Positions 1 to 5,799 of a stretch of 8,082 nucleotides of DNA are shown in pieces. Made by a program: the position numbers and the translations under genes. Below the pieces are notes generated by a model that did not search any database, had not been told where the DNA came from, and saw nothing but the letters and a program-made list of their open reading frames with translations. Position 1 is the first letter of the stretch, and each line of letters starts with the position of its first letter. The DNA is from Candidatus Thorarchaeota archaeon (lineage in GTDB: Archaea; Asgardarchaeota; Thorarchaeia; Thorarchaeales; Thorarchaeaceae): the NCBI GenBank assembly GCA_018238825.1, contig JABCSP010000092.1, positions 1-8,082 on the forward strand. Reading direction: 5' to 3'.

Positions 1-933
1 GCTGCGAAGATCACAGATCATAAGACTGAATCAGCTTCAAAGATACAAGAACGTGTGAGCTCTCTCACATCTGGTGTAGCGGCTATAACAACCAAAGGAA
101 GTCTTGAGGTGGATGGTTCAATCACTGATATGACATCCAAAATTGAAATGACTCATGAAGAACTCAGAACGTCTCTTTCAGCTGCTGGTGATGATATTAA
201 GTCAAAATCAGGAAATCTTCTGACGAAGCATTTGAATCTCTCTAGCGCAGAATTGGATGAAATCTCTTCGAAGCTCAAACATGACATAAGTGAGAGTTAT
301 CAAAAGCTTGACAATCAGCTTGATTCATTGAAAGGCACTTTATCTGGCACAATGGAGAAACTTGAAGAAAGCCCAATGGTAGGTTTCACAGAAGCAACAT
401 TGGAAGAAACTTTTGCATCACCTTCGGGAGATGAAGTCGATACCAGAGACATTGCAGAACGACTCTCTAAGGTCTGGGAAACGGTTAAAGCTGCAGATTT
501 TCCAGGTTCGAAAAAGACCTGGAATGTCGTCACAAGGGATGCGGTAAATGCACATATCAAAGACATGTTGACACGTGCAAAATCTAAGGTCACTCTCATT
601 GTTCCTGAACCATCTGATATTCCCATAAGCATCTTGACTGAGCTGAAAAGTAGCGTTGGTGTTGAATTAGTGGTTACAGAGAGTGGTGCACTTGGTCCAA
701 GTGTTAAATCTCTCATTGGAAGGGGCAATATTCGTGTACGGAGTAGAAGTGAAAAGGATGTCTTTGCATGCGTTCGTGACAGTGAGGAGGTTCTCATGGC
801 ACCTGCTGCATCAGTTGATACTGATGTTATTGGGGTTGTATCAGAGGACAATGGATTTGTCAGATTCGTTATGAGCATTGTTGGACCAATATTCCAGGCA
901 AAGACAAAGCTTCTGAAACCTGAAGATCTCTAA
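1..933 (+). CDS. Coiled-coil protein with C-terminal TrmB/PLD-like effector domain (5' end outside window)
   Basis: The frame is open from base 1 to the TAA at 931-933 (310 codons), so the true start lies upstream; the GTG at 55 is only the first start-like codon inside and should not be taken as the start. Codons about 1-125 are rich in Ser, Lys, Glu and Leu with heptad-like spacing and no membrane segment, suggesting a long coiled coil. Codons about 158-310 form a compact alpha/beta domain: a Trp-Asn-Val-Val segment, an amphipathic helix, then a Val-Thr-Leu-Ile-Val-Pro strand and further beta strands. This layout recalls the ligand-binding PLD-like domain that follows the helix-turn-helix in archaeal TrmB-family regulators. 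I infer a regulator or sensor whose N-terminal part (perhaps an HTH) is outside the window. The PLD-type HKD catalytic motif is not seen, so nuclease activity is not claimed. Similarity is from memory and moderate; it could be an unrelated archaeal coiled-coil protein. Confidence 0.75.
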   Translation, partial: AAKITDHKTESASKIQERVSSLTSGVAAITTKGSLEVDGSITDMTSKIEMTHEELRTSLSAAGDDIKSKSGNLLTKHLNLSSAELDEISSKLKHDISESYQKLDNQLDSLKGTLSGTMEKLEESPMVGFTEATLEETFASPSGDEVDTRDIAERLSKVWETVKAADFPGSKKTWNVVTRDAVNAHIKDMLTRAKSKVTLIVPEPSDIPISILTELKSSVGVELVVTESGALGPSVKSLIGRGNIRVRSRSEKDVFACVRDSEEVLMAPAASVDTDVIGVVSEDNGFVRFVMSIVGPIFQAKTKLLKPEDL

Positions 934-940
934 TCTACTA

Positions 941-991
941 AGAAGTATCAAGAGAGTATTCAATCTACTAGAATGCTCTCTTGTTTCTTCT
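941..991 (+). terminator. Long imperfect hairpin after the coiled-coil gene, probable terminator
   Basis: Eight bases after the TAA stop, CAAGAGAGTATTC (949-961) pairs with GAATGCTCTCTTG (971-983): 13 pairs including one G-U, with a 9-nt loop. After a 3-nt internal loop on each side, AGAAG (941-945) pairs with CTTCT (987-991), giving about 18 pairs in 51 nt. The 3' arm is T-rich (TTGTTTCTTCT), as expected for archaeal termination. The loop AATCTACTA (962-970) repeats the 9-mer at 932-940 that begins inside the stop codon. It may act as a terminator, an mRNA 3'-end stabiliser, or both. Confidence 0.6.
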
Positions 992-1070
992 ATCAATTGG
1001 TGGAAATGTCACTAAATTTTATGCTGAAGATGATTAAAGCTTGAGATTGTTCTCCCATATCTCGATAACC

Positions 1071-1103
1071 TTATATGTTACTACTTTATACATAAAGTAA
1101 TAA
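1071..1103 (+). promoter_or_regulatory. Promoter with overlapping palindrome (candidate operator) for the secreted-protein gene
   Basis: TACTTTAT-AC-ATAAAGTA (1082-1099) is a perfect inverted repeat with 8-bp arms and a 2-bp centre. Allowing one mismatch, the arms extend to 12 bp (1078-1103). It contains the TATA-like TTTATAC (1085-1091), and another TATA-like stretch, TTATATG, lies at 1071-1077. It ends about 14 bp before the ATG at 1117. Symmetry over the TATA/start region is typical of an operator bound by a dimeric repressor, which is the inference here; an AT-rich coincidence is possible. Confidence 0.5.
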
Positions 1104-1116
1104 AATAAGGAAGTTG

Positions 1117-1920
1117 ATGACTAAAATGCAAAGAAAGAGAGGTTTAATGATTCTCATGATGGCAACAATCGTGCTATCTATGTACGTAACTCCTGCTATG
1201 GCAGTAACATCAGTATCGAATATCTGGACAAGCCCCCAGATTCAAGGTAATATGTCAAGAGACTATTACAAGACGGTTTCAGATACAGGAATACCTAATC
1301 CCACATATAACCGTCATATTGGTTGCATCGATGTCACATACTATGTCAAGTACATTAGTAACGATGACCCGAGCTATGACTACTACAGTATAGCTATCCG
1401 GCAAACTGTAACACCCGCAATAGCAATGTCAGGCGATGACTACGACTATGCAAAAATAACCCGCGGTATCGTCTATTTCAAACTACAAGACAGTAACCAG
1501 CTTGTAAAGGATATCTTACCTGGATATGGCGGAGTAACTGGGACTTGTACGTACGGAATAGGTGCCCGGGTTGGGTCTGGTGATGCTGATTTTACAACCA
1601 CAGGATCCCTTTCGGTACCGGATGTGTTCATTGCTGGCTACAAGAGTTACACCTATGGGAGTACTAACAACTGGGCTAAGTTTGTTTGTAATTCTGACTC
1701 CTATGATGATGCGAATACATATCGGTGGACTGTCCTGATTAAAGTCAGAGAAGGTGGGGAGATCAATGTAAAGCTGGTCTTCAAGACTAATTGGCAAACT
1801 ACCTCCGTCTTCCCAGGATTTCCATTATATCCCTCATATGAGGAAACTGTAACTGTACGCTTTGATGGTACTCCAGCACCACCACCTAGTGGCGGCGGTG
1901 GCGGATTCATATTCACATAG
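1117..1920 (+). CDS. Secreted protein of unknown function with signal peptide and Pro/Gly tail
   Basis: I do not recognise the family. From the ATG at 1117 it is 267 aa. Residues 1-29 are a textbook Sec signal peptide: basic QRKRG, a hydrophobic Leu/Met/Ile core, and a Pro-Ala-Met-Ala cleavage site before Val30. The mature part (about 238 aa) is rich in Tyr, Asp, Thr and Ser with alternating beta-type segments and only three Cys, suggesting an extracellular beta-sandwich-like fold. It ends in PAPPPSGGGGGFIFT with no C-terminal membrane helix or sorting signal, so it looks released or bound to a partner. The start is uncertain: a TTG at 1114, ATG at 1117 and ATG at 1126 are in frame. AAGGAAG (1107-1113) is close to 1117, while starting at 1126 keeps the whole basic region and gives more usual spacing. 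It has its own promoter palindrome and a strong terminator, so it is a single-gene unit. Confidence 0.8.
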   Translation: MTKMQRKRGLMILMMATIVLSMYVTPAMAVTSVSNIWTSPQIQGNMSRDYYKTVSDTGIPNPTYNRHIGCIDVTYYVKYISNDDPSYDYYSIAIRQTVTPAIAMSGDDYDYAKITRGIVYFKLQDSNQLVKDILPGYGGVTGTCTYGIGARVGSGDADFTTTGSLSVPDVFIAGYKSYTYGSTNNWAKFVCNSDSYDDANTYRWTVLIKVREGGEINVKLVFKTNWQTTSVFPGFPLYPSYEETVTVRFDGTPAPPPSGGGGGFIFT

Positions 1921-1951
1921 AATAGCAGCCGCTGATTGATCCTGAAAATTA

Positions 1952-1988
1952 AGCCGGTCCATCACAACCGACCGGCTCCGTTTTTTTT
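1952..1988 (+). terminator. GC-rich hairpin plus T-tract terminator
   Basis: AGCCGGTC (1952-1959) pairs perfectly with GACCGGCT (1970-1977) around a 10-nt loop. After CCG comes a run of eight T (1981-1988). It lies 31 bases after the secreted-protein stop and 28 bases before the stop of the convergent MFS gene. Read on the minus strand, the stem is followed by TTAATTTT, so it could also stop MFS transcripts less efficiently. Confidence 0.85.
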
Positions 1989-2016
1989 AATTATCTACAT
2001 CATTCATTGAATCAAT

Positions 2017-3240
2017 CTATTTGATCCTATCCTTGAAAACAGTTTTCACCAGTATAACATTTACACCCAGTGTAATTAATTCAAGGAGTCCAACAACGAC
2101 AAAAGCATTGTTCAATCCGATTATTGGCATCAGGACCCCAAAGACAATCGGGCCTACCGTTATTCCAAGATTTCCTAGGAAATTGAAAAAGCCCATTCCC
2201 ATTGCGGAGTCTTCTTTCCCTACAATGTCACCAACTAATGCCATAGATGGAGGGGATGTGATACCTGCAAAGATGCCTAGAATCACCAGCATTATGAGAA
2301 GTATATCGAATCCTGTCATTCCGACTATTCCAATCATAGATAGCACTATTCCAAATCCAATACTTCCAACTACTAACTGTGGCAATCGTCCGTATTTGTC
2401 TGATAATTTACCCATTGGATATTGTAGAATAATGTAGGGCGTGGCAAAGATGGCAAGTGACATCCCTCTAAGTCCTTCATCTAGTCCAAGTACTACAGAG
2501 AGGAAGAATGGCAAAGCTGTTAAAATGAAGCCAATATGGAGTCTATCAATTAGATTGAATAATCCTGGAACAAGAAGTTCTGGTTTTTTCCGTGCGATCA
2601 TGAAACTCTGCCCTAAGGTTGGACGTTTCTTGGTCATAGGGGGGTCTCTCAATGCTATCAATGCTATCACAAGAACAACTGCATTGAGACCCACAGCTGC
2701 ATAGTATGGGAGAAATACATCAATTTTAGCAATAATCCCACCTACCGCTGGTCCCAGCGCAAAGGAAATGGCCAGGAAGGCTCCAAAGATACCCATAGTC
2801 TTTCCACGATTGTGTTTATCTGAGAAATCAATTGCAAGGGTCATGAATGTCTGCCACACCATGACTGTGAAGGAACCTTGGAGGAACCGGTAGAGTAGTA
2901 GCATCGGAAATGAAAGTGTGGTGGTCATCAACCAATAGAAGAGCATAGAACCTGTGGCTCCAACTAGTACGAATTCACGACGTTTTCCCCAACGATCAGA
3001 CAGCAATCCTGTCGTAATTCCCATGATAAGATACGAGAGGTAAAGAGTACTATCAAATAGTGAATACTCAAATTCAGTTACTCCCACAAATCTGTCGAGA
3101 ATAAATTCAGGTTGATTCACATGCAATAGAGAAGCTGCTGAAATTGCCAATAATGTAAGTATTCCCAGAAGGACTACTCGTTTGGTGTTTGGTGCGGTTT
3201 CAGTTACTTCCATTTCAATTGTTTCAGCTTCATCATTCAT
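2017..3240 (-). CDS. Major facilitator superfamily transporter, drug:H+ antiporter-like
   Basis: This is a 407-aa integral membrane protein, the usual length for a 12-helix MFS carrier. A cytosolic acidic N-terminus (about 1-20) precedes the first helix. Motif A, GLLSDRWGKRR, is at 78-88 in loop 2-3, with its second-half copy GKLSDKYGR at 277-285. RFLQG at 118-122 fits motif B in helix 4. The GAFLAISFALGPAVGG segment (153-168) fits motif C in helix 5, which is typical of antiporters/exporters rather than uptake symporters. A charged central loop with Lys/Arg lies about 200-220. I infer proton-driven export of a small molecule; the substrate cannot be read from sequence. The ATG at 3240 follows a TAG at 3243-3241 in the same frame, and a TATA box lies about 48 bp upstream, so it can be transcribed independently of the methyltransferase 96 bp upstream. 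It ends in TAG, facing the terminator at 1952-1988. Confidence 0.9.
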   Translation of the reverse strand: MNDEAETIEMEVTETAPNTKRVVLLGILTLLAISAASLLHVNQPEFILDRFVGVTEFEYSLFDSTLYLSYLIMGITTGLLSDRWGKRREFVLVGATGSMLFYWLMTTTLSFPMLLLYRFLQGSFTVMVWQTFMTLAIDFSDKHNRGKTMGIFGAFLAISFALGPAVGGIIAKIDVFLPYYAAVGLNAVVLVIALIALRDPPMTKKRPTLGQSFMIARKKPELLVPGLFNLIDRLHIGFILTALPFFLSVVLGLDEGLRGMSLAIFATPYIILQYPMGKLSDKYGRLPQLVVGSIGFGIVLSMIGIVGMTGFDILLIMLVILGIFAGITSPPSMALVGDIVGKEDSAMGMGFFNFLGNLGITVGPIVFGVLMPIIGLNNAFVVVGLLELITLGVNVILVKTVFKDRIK

Positions 3241-3287
3241 CTATACATCTCTCTTGTAATCGAATGCATTCCAAGATTTGCTTGCGC

Positions 3288-3296
3288 TATTTAAGT
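3288..3296 (-). promoter_or_regulatory. TATA box of the MFS gene
   Basis: On the minus strand this reads ACTTAAATA, a good archaeal TATA box, about 48 bp before the ATG at 3240. Transcription would start about 25 bp downstream, giving a leader of roughly 20-25 nt. The same nine bases occur in the promoter of the DUF438 gene (5371-5379). Confidence 0.5.
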
Positions 3297-3336
3297 ATCT
3301 CTTATCTTTTTGTTCATTATTCTGGATGACATCACT

Positions 3337-3732
3337 CTAAATCAAGTACAAGTATAGATCTGTCTTTTCATCGGATTCTGTTGGAGTCCAATCCTTGAGA
3401 ATAAAATGATGGGATACTATTCGTGAGCCGGGTTTTAATTCCTTAGCAAATTTTTCTCTTAGTTTATTGTTTACACCAACACCCAGATACAATGTAACAA
3501 TTGAAGCTTCTCCAATATCGAAGTTGAAGAAATTCCCTCTTGATACTTGAACTTGGTCTTTCAGTTTGTGATGTCTTATAATCAACTTCGACCACATAGA
3601 GCGAATCGGATCTGCTTCAATACCTACTGCCTTTGCGCCAAATTCTTTTGCAGCCATTATAATAATTCGACCATCGCCTGAGCCTAAATCGTATAGTGTG
3701 TCTCCCTCTCCCACATTAGCGAACTCAAGCAT
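3337..3732 (-). CDS. Class I SAM-dependent methyltransferase, aKMT/FAM173-like, N-terminal part cut off by stops
   Basis: The 131-aa open frame begins at MLEFANVGEGD and carries the SAM-binding core: motif I DLGSGDGRI at about residues 15-23, the acidic strand-2 end GIEADP at about 37-42, and a later strand-4 region TLYLGVG. The ending with a Gly-Ser-Arg-Ile-Val-Ser-His-His segment, then a Trp and Pro, is typical of the archaeal protein-lysine methyltransferases (aKMT) and of eukaryotic FAM173 (ANTKMT/ATPSCKMT) enzymes. I infer a protein lysine methyltransferase; the target is unknown. Family members start before this point with a Tyr/Phe-Val-Pro-Thr-Pro motif and often a membrane helix. Here the same frame continues upstream to an ATG at 3867 through a TGA at 3738-3736 and a TAG at 3765-3763. 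The ATG at 3732 has no clear Shine-Dalgarno, so this start is only the first available after the stops. The SAM core itself looks undamaged. Confidence 0.8.
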   Translation of the reverse strand: MLEFANVGEGDTLYDLGSGDGRIIIMAAKEFGAKAVGIEADPIRSMWSKLIIRHHKLKDQVQVSRGNFFNFDIGEASIVTLYLGVGVNNKLREKFAKELKPGSRIVSHHFILKDWTPTESDEKTDLYLYLI

Positions 3733-3762
3733 GGTTCAAACTTTAGACTTGGATGTGGGTGC

Positions 3763-3867
3763 CTAAGGAACACCTAAGATTGCTGACCATACGACCCAAA
3801 TCAGGAACGTAATTACAACAGCTTCAACGACAATAATTGCTATCCAAAATCCATTATGCTCTACCAT
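3763..3867 (-). CDS. 34-aa single-pass membrane ORF, detached anchor of the downstream methyltransferase
   Basis: ATG at 3867 to TAG at 3765-3763. The product starts MVEHNGFW, then has an almost continuous hydrophobic helix at about residues 7-31 (Ile/Val/Ala/Trp/Leu-rich with one Glu at 15), and ends ILGVP. In archaeal membrane-bound FAM173-like methyltransferases a helix followed by Gly-Ala/Val-Pro leads directly into the catalytic domain, and the frame here continues in phase into the methyltransferase core. It can be seen either as a broken N-terminus or as a tiny independent membrane protein. An in-frame stop lies just upstream (3881-3883), so 3867 is the first possible ATG. No strong Shine-Dalgarno was seen. 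Confidence 0.5.
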   Translation of the reverse strand: MVEHNGFWIAIIVVEAVVITFLIWVVWSAILGVP

Positions 3868-3878
3868 CTCAACTTGTA

Positions 3879-3925
3879 CCTATGACATTCCTTCTTGTAG
3901 GAATGGATTATGTCTTAAACATAGG
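3879..3925 (-). other. Two-step inverted repeat between the DUF438 gene and the membrane ORF
   Basis: On the transcribed minus strand CATTCCT pairs with AGGAATG (3905-3899 with 3892-3886; 6-nt loop). An outer stem CCTATG (3925-3920) pairs with CATAGG (3884-3879), leaving a 14-nt bulge on the 5' side. No T-tract follows, so it is not a canonical terminator. It sits 12 bases before the ATG at 3867 and could be a 3'-end or leader structure. Confidence 0.3.
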
Positions 3926-3940
3926 CATGAAACTTGAAAT

Positions 3941-5338
3941 TCATTCCCAATCGAGAAGTCGGTGTTCACCCTCAAGGCTCTTAATGTCAGTAACATCCTG
4001 TGATGCTTCAAGTGTTCCCATGAATTCTCCATTTTCATCTCTCACTGCGTAGTAACTAATGAGTAGAAGACAGTCATTCATTTTGATCCAGAATACAGCT
4101 TTGTCTTTTTTTCCTTCCTTGAAATATGTTAGAATTTTCTTGACCTTGTCATAGCTATTGCTAGGATGGCAGGCTATCACACTTCTACCAATTACTGCTG
4201 GACTTCTTGGGAATAGTCTGTCGTCGGTGGCTGAATAGTACTTGACTTCTTCATCCACCCCAACGAATGAAATGTCGAGAGGTAGGTGTCTAAGAAGTAG
4301 GTCAATTTCTTTCTGTGTAAGACTCCCCGTATTCAAATTAATCTTGGGGGACTCGGATTCATGATCGACCTGATGAATGTCGATTGGTGTGACCGGTTTC
4401 CACTCTGCTCTTGGTGTGATCCATGAATATCCTATTTCTTCTTCTCCAAAACGGACCTTGCCCCAATCATATTCAGACAGGTTCTCAAGTGACATTGGAA
4501 AGAGAATGTTTTCTTCTTTGTATATCATCTCTTCAATGGCAACAAGTAGTTCGTTGAGATTTGATTCATTCAGCTTGTTAATCATCACACGGATTTCATC
4601 TTGCTTTGCCCACATCACAGTTGATGGGCCAGTGACACCAGCTTTCTCCAGAAGCGGAAAGAGTTGATTCTGGAGTCTTGTGTAATGAGTGAGTATCTTC
4701 TTTAATTCCTCAATCGCACCATCATCATCTGGATTATCTTTGAGACGGTCGACCAACTTCTGTGCTTCTCTGTTTTCACTCATGTAGGTGTGTATTGGAT
4801 GTCCCGGTGTAGTTTGGGGCGTTTGCTGAACATCTAGGGATTCCTTGAAGACCTGTACGTGTAGATCACAAAGTGCAGTCACTTGTTTTGCAGTTAGTTC
4901 ACCAGAAGAGATGAGTGACTGTTCCATGTCTGCAACCTCAGTAGCACTCACATCAACTAGAATCTCCTTGAAATCTGATTGCAAACTTTTCATTTCTCCT
5001 CCTGCGTGCAGTCCTAATACGATTGTTTTCAGCTTCCGCTGTCTTTTCTCAAGTTCCTCTTGCCATCCACCTTGTTCCTCAGCTTCTTTGTCAATGATAA
5101 CGATTTCATCGGATTTTTTTGAGATTGATTCGGATAACAACACGAAAAGTCGGTTCAATGGAACTTTTGATAACTTTGAAACATCAGTCAGTGTTGCTCG
5201 TTTGCCAATGGTCCTTTGTAAAATCGGATTCTGTATTATCTTCAATCTTGGTGAAATCTCAATAAGCGTATCAAATAAGAACGGAAATTCATTTGCCAGT
5301 TCCAGAATTTTGGTTGAAGCTTTTAGAGTGGTTGACAT
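3941..5338 (-). CDS. DUF438 / hemerythrin-like / PAS-domain sensor protein
   Basis: A soluble multi-domain protein of 465 aa from the ATG at 5338. Numbering below adds the four residues of the longer TTG-started frame (5350). Residues about 12-75 resemble the DUF1858/ScdA-N helical domain; 100-170 DUF438; 180-310 a hemerythrin-like HHE bundle (HPIH at 184-187, HYTRLQNQLFP at 222-232, GPSTVMWAKQDEIR at 241-254, KEENILFP at 278-285, then GEEEIGYSWI); 345-469 a PAS domain of the type ending in LEASQDVTDI...EHRLLD. In this family the bundle is expected to hold a non-haem iron site and the PAS domain a ligand or cofactor, suggesting O2, NO or redox sensing; no output domain (kinase, HTH, GGDEF) is present. 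Two expected bundle ligands appear as Gln (227, 250). The ATG at 5338 is preferred because the TATA box at 5371-5379 would place transcription start at or beyond the TTG. Confidence 0.88.
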   Translation of the reverse strand: MSTTLKASTKILELANEFPFLFDTLIEISPRLKIIQNPILQRTIGKRATLTDVSKLSKVPLNRLFVLLSESISKKSDEIVIIDKEAEEQGGWQEELEKRQRKLKTIVLGLHAGGEMKSLQSDFKEILVDVSATEVADMEQSLISSGELTAKQVTALCDLHVQVFKESLDVQQTPQTTPGHPIHTYMSENREAQKLVDRLKDNPDDDGAIEELKKILTHYTRLQNQLFPLLEKAGVTGPSTVMWAKQDEIRVMINKLNESNLNELLVAIEEMIYKEENILFPMSLENLSEYDWGKVRFGEEEIGYSWITPRAEWKPVTPIDIHQVDHESESPKINLNTGSLTQKEIDLLLRHLPLDISFVGVDEEVKYYSATDDRLFPRSPAVIGRSVIACHPSNSYDKVKKILTYFKEGKKDKAVFWIKMNDCLLLISYYAVRDENGEFMGTLEASQDVTDIKSLEGEHRLLDWE

Positions 5339-5370
5339 GAAACTACCCAAGCTGAAATAAAAGTTAACTA

Positions 5371-5379
5371 TATTTAAGT
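5371..5379 (-). promoter_or_regulatory. TATA box of the DUF438 sensor gene
   Basis: ACTTAAATA on the minus strand, 33 bp before the ATG at 5338 and only 21 bp before the in-frame TTG at 5350. With the usual archaeal spacing of about 25 bp, the transcript would begin near 5350, with a leader of about ten bases before 5338. It lies in a 146-bp AT-rich divergent intergenic region shared with the plus-strand gene at 5485. Confidence 0.55.
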
Positions 5380-5451
5380 TATATGGTTTGTTACGAAAGT
5401 TGATTACTTATTTGAAACTCTGCTTGATTGATAACTAATAGAAGCAAAAAT

Positions 5452-5462
5452 AATAAATATAT
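5452..5462 (+). promoter_or_regulatory. TATA-like box of the 104-aa gene
   Basis: AATAAATATAT centred about 28 bp before the ATG at 5485, the spacing expected for a leaderless archaeal transcript. The surrounding region is generally AT-rich, so the assignment is tentative. Confidence 0.4.
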
Positions 5463-5484
5463 CTGGCTTTATTGGTTGATTTAG

Positions 5485-5799
5485 ATGGAGTCAATGAAAA
5501 TGACCTGGAAGGAACACATTCGAGATATTGCTGAATTACAAAATGATGAAACTCCTGAACCTCGTTTATTCAAGGTAGTGCGTTATATGCTTGATAAACC
5601 GATAGCTATTCCTCGTCAAGTACTTGAGAACTATATTTGTGATCGTATCGAAAGTGCATGGGATGCAATTCTGGTTGCATTAGGTATACATAAAATGCAA
5701 GGTACCGAATCCGAATGGAAAAATGTCAATTGGGTTGCACACACTGACAGTGAAGCAGTTCCCTACATTTCATTTGCCACGATTGACATGGGTGAATAA
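5485..5799 (+). CDS. Uncharacterised 104-aa soluble protein
   Basis: I do not recognise this protein. It has no signal peptide or membrane segment, is mixed in charge, and looks mainly helical: KEHIRDIAELQ at about 9-19, a central LFKVVRYML...PRQVLENYICDRIESAWDAILVALGI stretch at about 28-67, and a shorter C-terminal segment with two Trp (77 and 82) ending ATIDMGE. There is a single Cys (52). The reading frame has its own TATA-like box at leaderless spacing, which supports its being a real gene. Alternative starts are ATG 5494 and ATG 5500; GGAG at 5487-5490 is nine bases before ATG 5500, so initiation there by Shine-Dalgarno is possible. Its TAA stop abuts the mutL stop on the other strand with no spacer, and it diverges from the DUF438 sensor gene. 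A small helical regulator or partner protein is possible, but nothing in the sequence proves it. Confidence 0.65.
   Translation: MESMKMTWKEHIRDIAELQNDETPEPRLFKVVRYMLDKPIAIPRQVLENYICDRIESAWDAILVALGIHKMQGTESEWKNVNWVAHTDSEAVPYISFATIDMGE

Larger units (their letters stand above)
3337..3867 (-). pseudogene. Full-length reading of the membrane-anchored methyltransferase, interrupted by in-frame TAG and TGA
   Basis: In one frame from the ATG at 3867: 34 codons with a single membrane helix, then TAG (3765-3763), eight sense codons (A-P-T-S-K-S-K-V), TGA (3738-3736), one Thr codon, and the 131-codon methyltransferase core. Counting both stops as residues gives 176, close to the normal size of membrane-anchored family members. 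The junction VP-stop-APTSKSKV-stop-TMLEFA aligns without gaps with the remembered family pattern V-P-(aromatic)-V-P-T-P-(6 residues)-M-L-E-L-A. Each stop could arise by one base change (for example TAC/TAT to TAG, CGA to TGA). This may be a decaying gene, two separate genes, or an assembly error. Confidence 0.6.

Noticed and set aside
315..878. 187-codon minus-strand ORF opposite the coiled-coil gene
   Set aside because: It mirrors a coding frame with clear protein character; its own product is Ser/Thr/Leu-rich with no recognisable domain and no promoter.
3241..3336. Open frame continuing from the methyltransferase stop (TAG at 3339-3337) for 31 codons to a TAG just before the MFS ATG
   Set aside because: A 31-codon stop-free run is not unlikely by chance, the methyltransferase already ends at its usual place, and the MFS TATA box lies within the stretch.
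3736..3765. Genome-wide recoding of TAG (pyrrolysine) or TGA (selenocysteine) to explain the two stops in the methyltransferase
   Set aside because: TAG ends the secreted-protein, MFS and methyltransferase genes, and TGA ends the DUF438, mutL and amidohydrolase genes, all at natural family ends. No SECIS-like or Pyl gene is visible. It is kept only as an outside option.
5339..5350. TTG start at 5350 for the DUF438 gene
   Set aside because: The TATA box at 5371-5379 is too close for the TTG to be within the transcript with any margin; ATG 5338 fits better.
4845..5360. 171-codon plus-strand ORF opposite the DUF438 gene
   Set aside because: Shadow of a strongly recognised multi-domain protein; Ser/Cys-rich translation without motifs.
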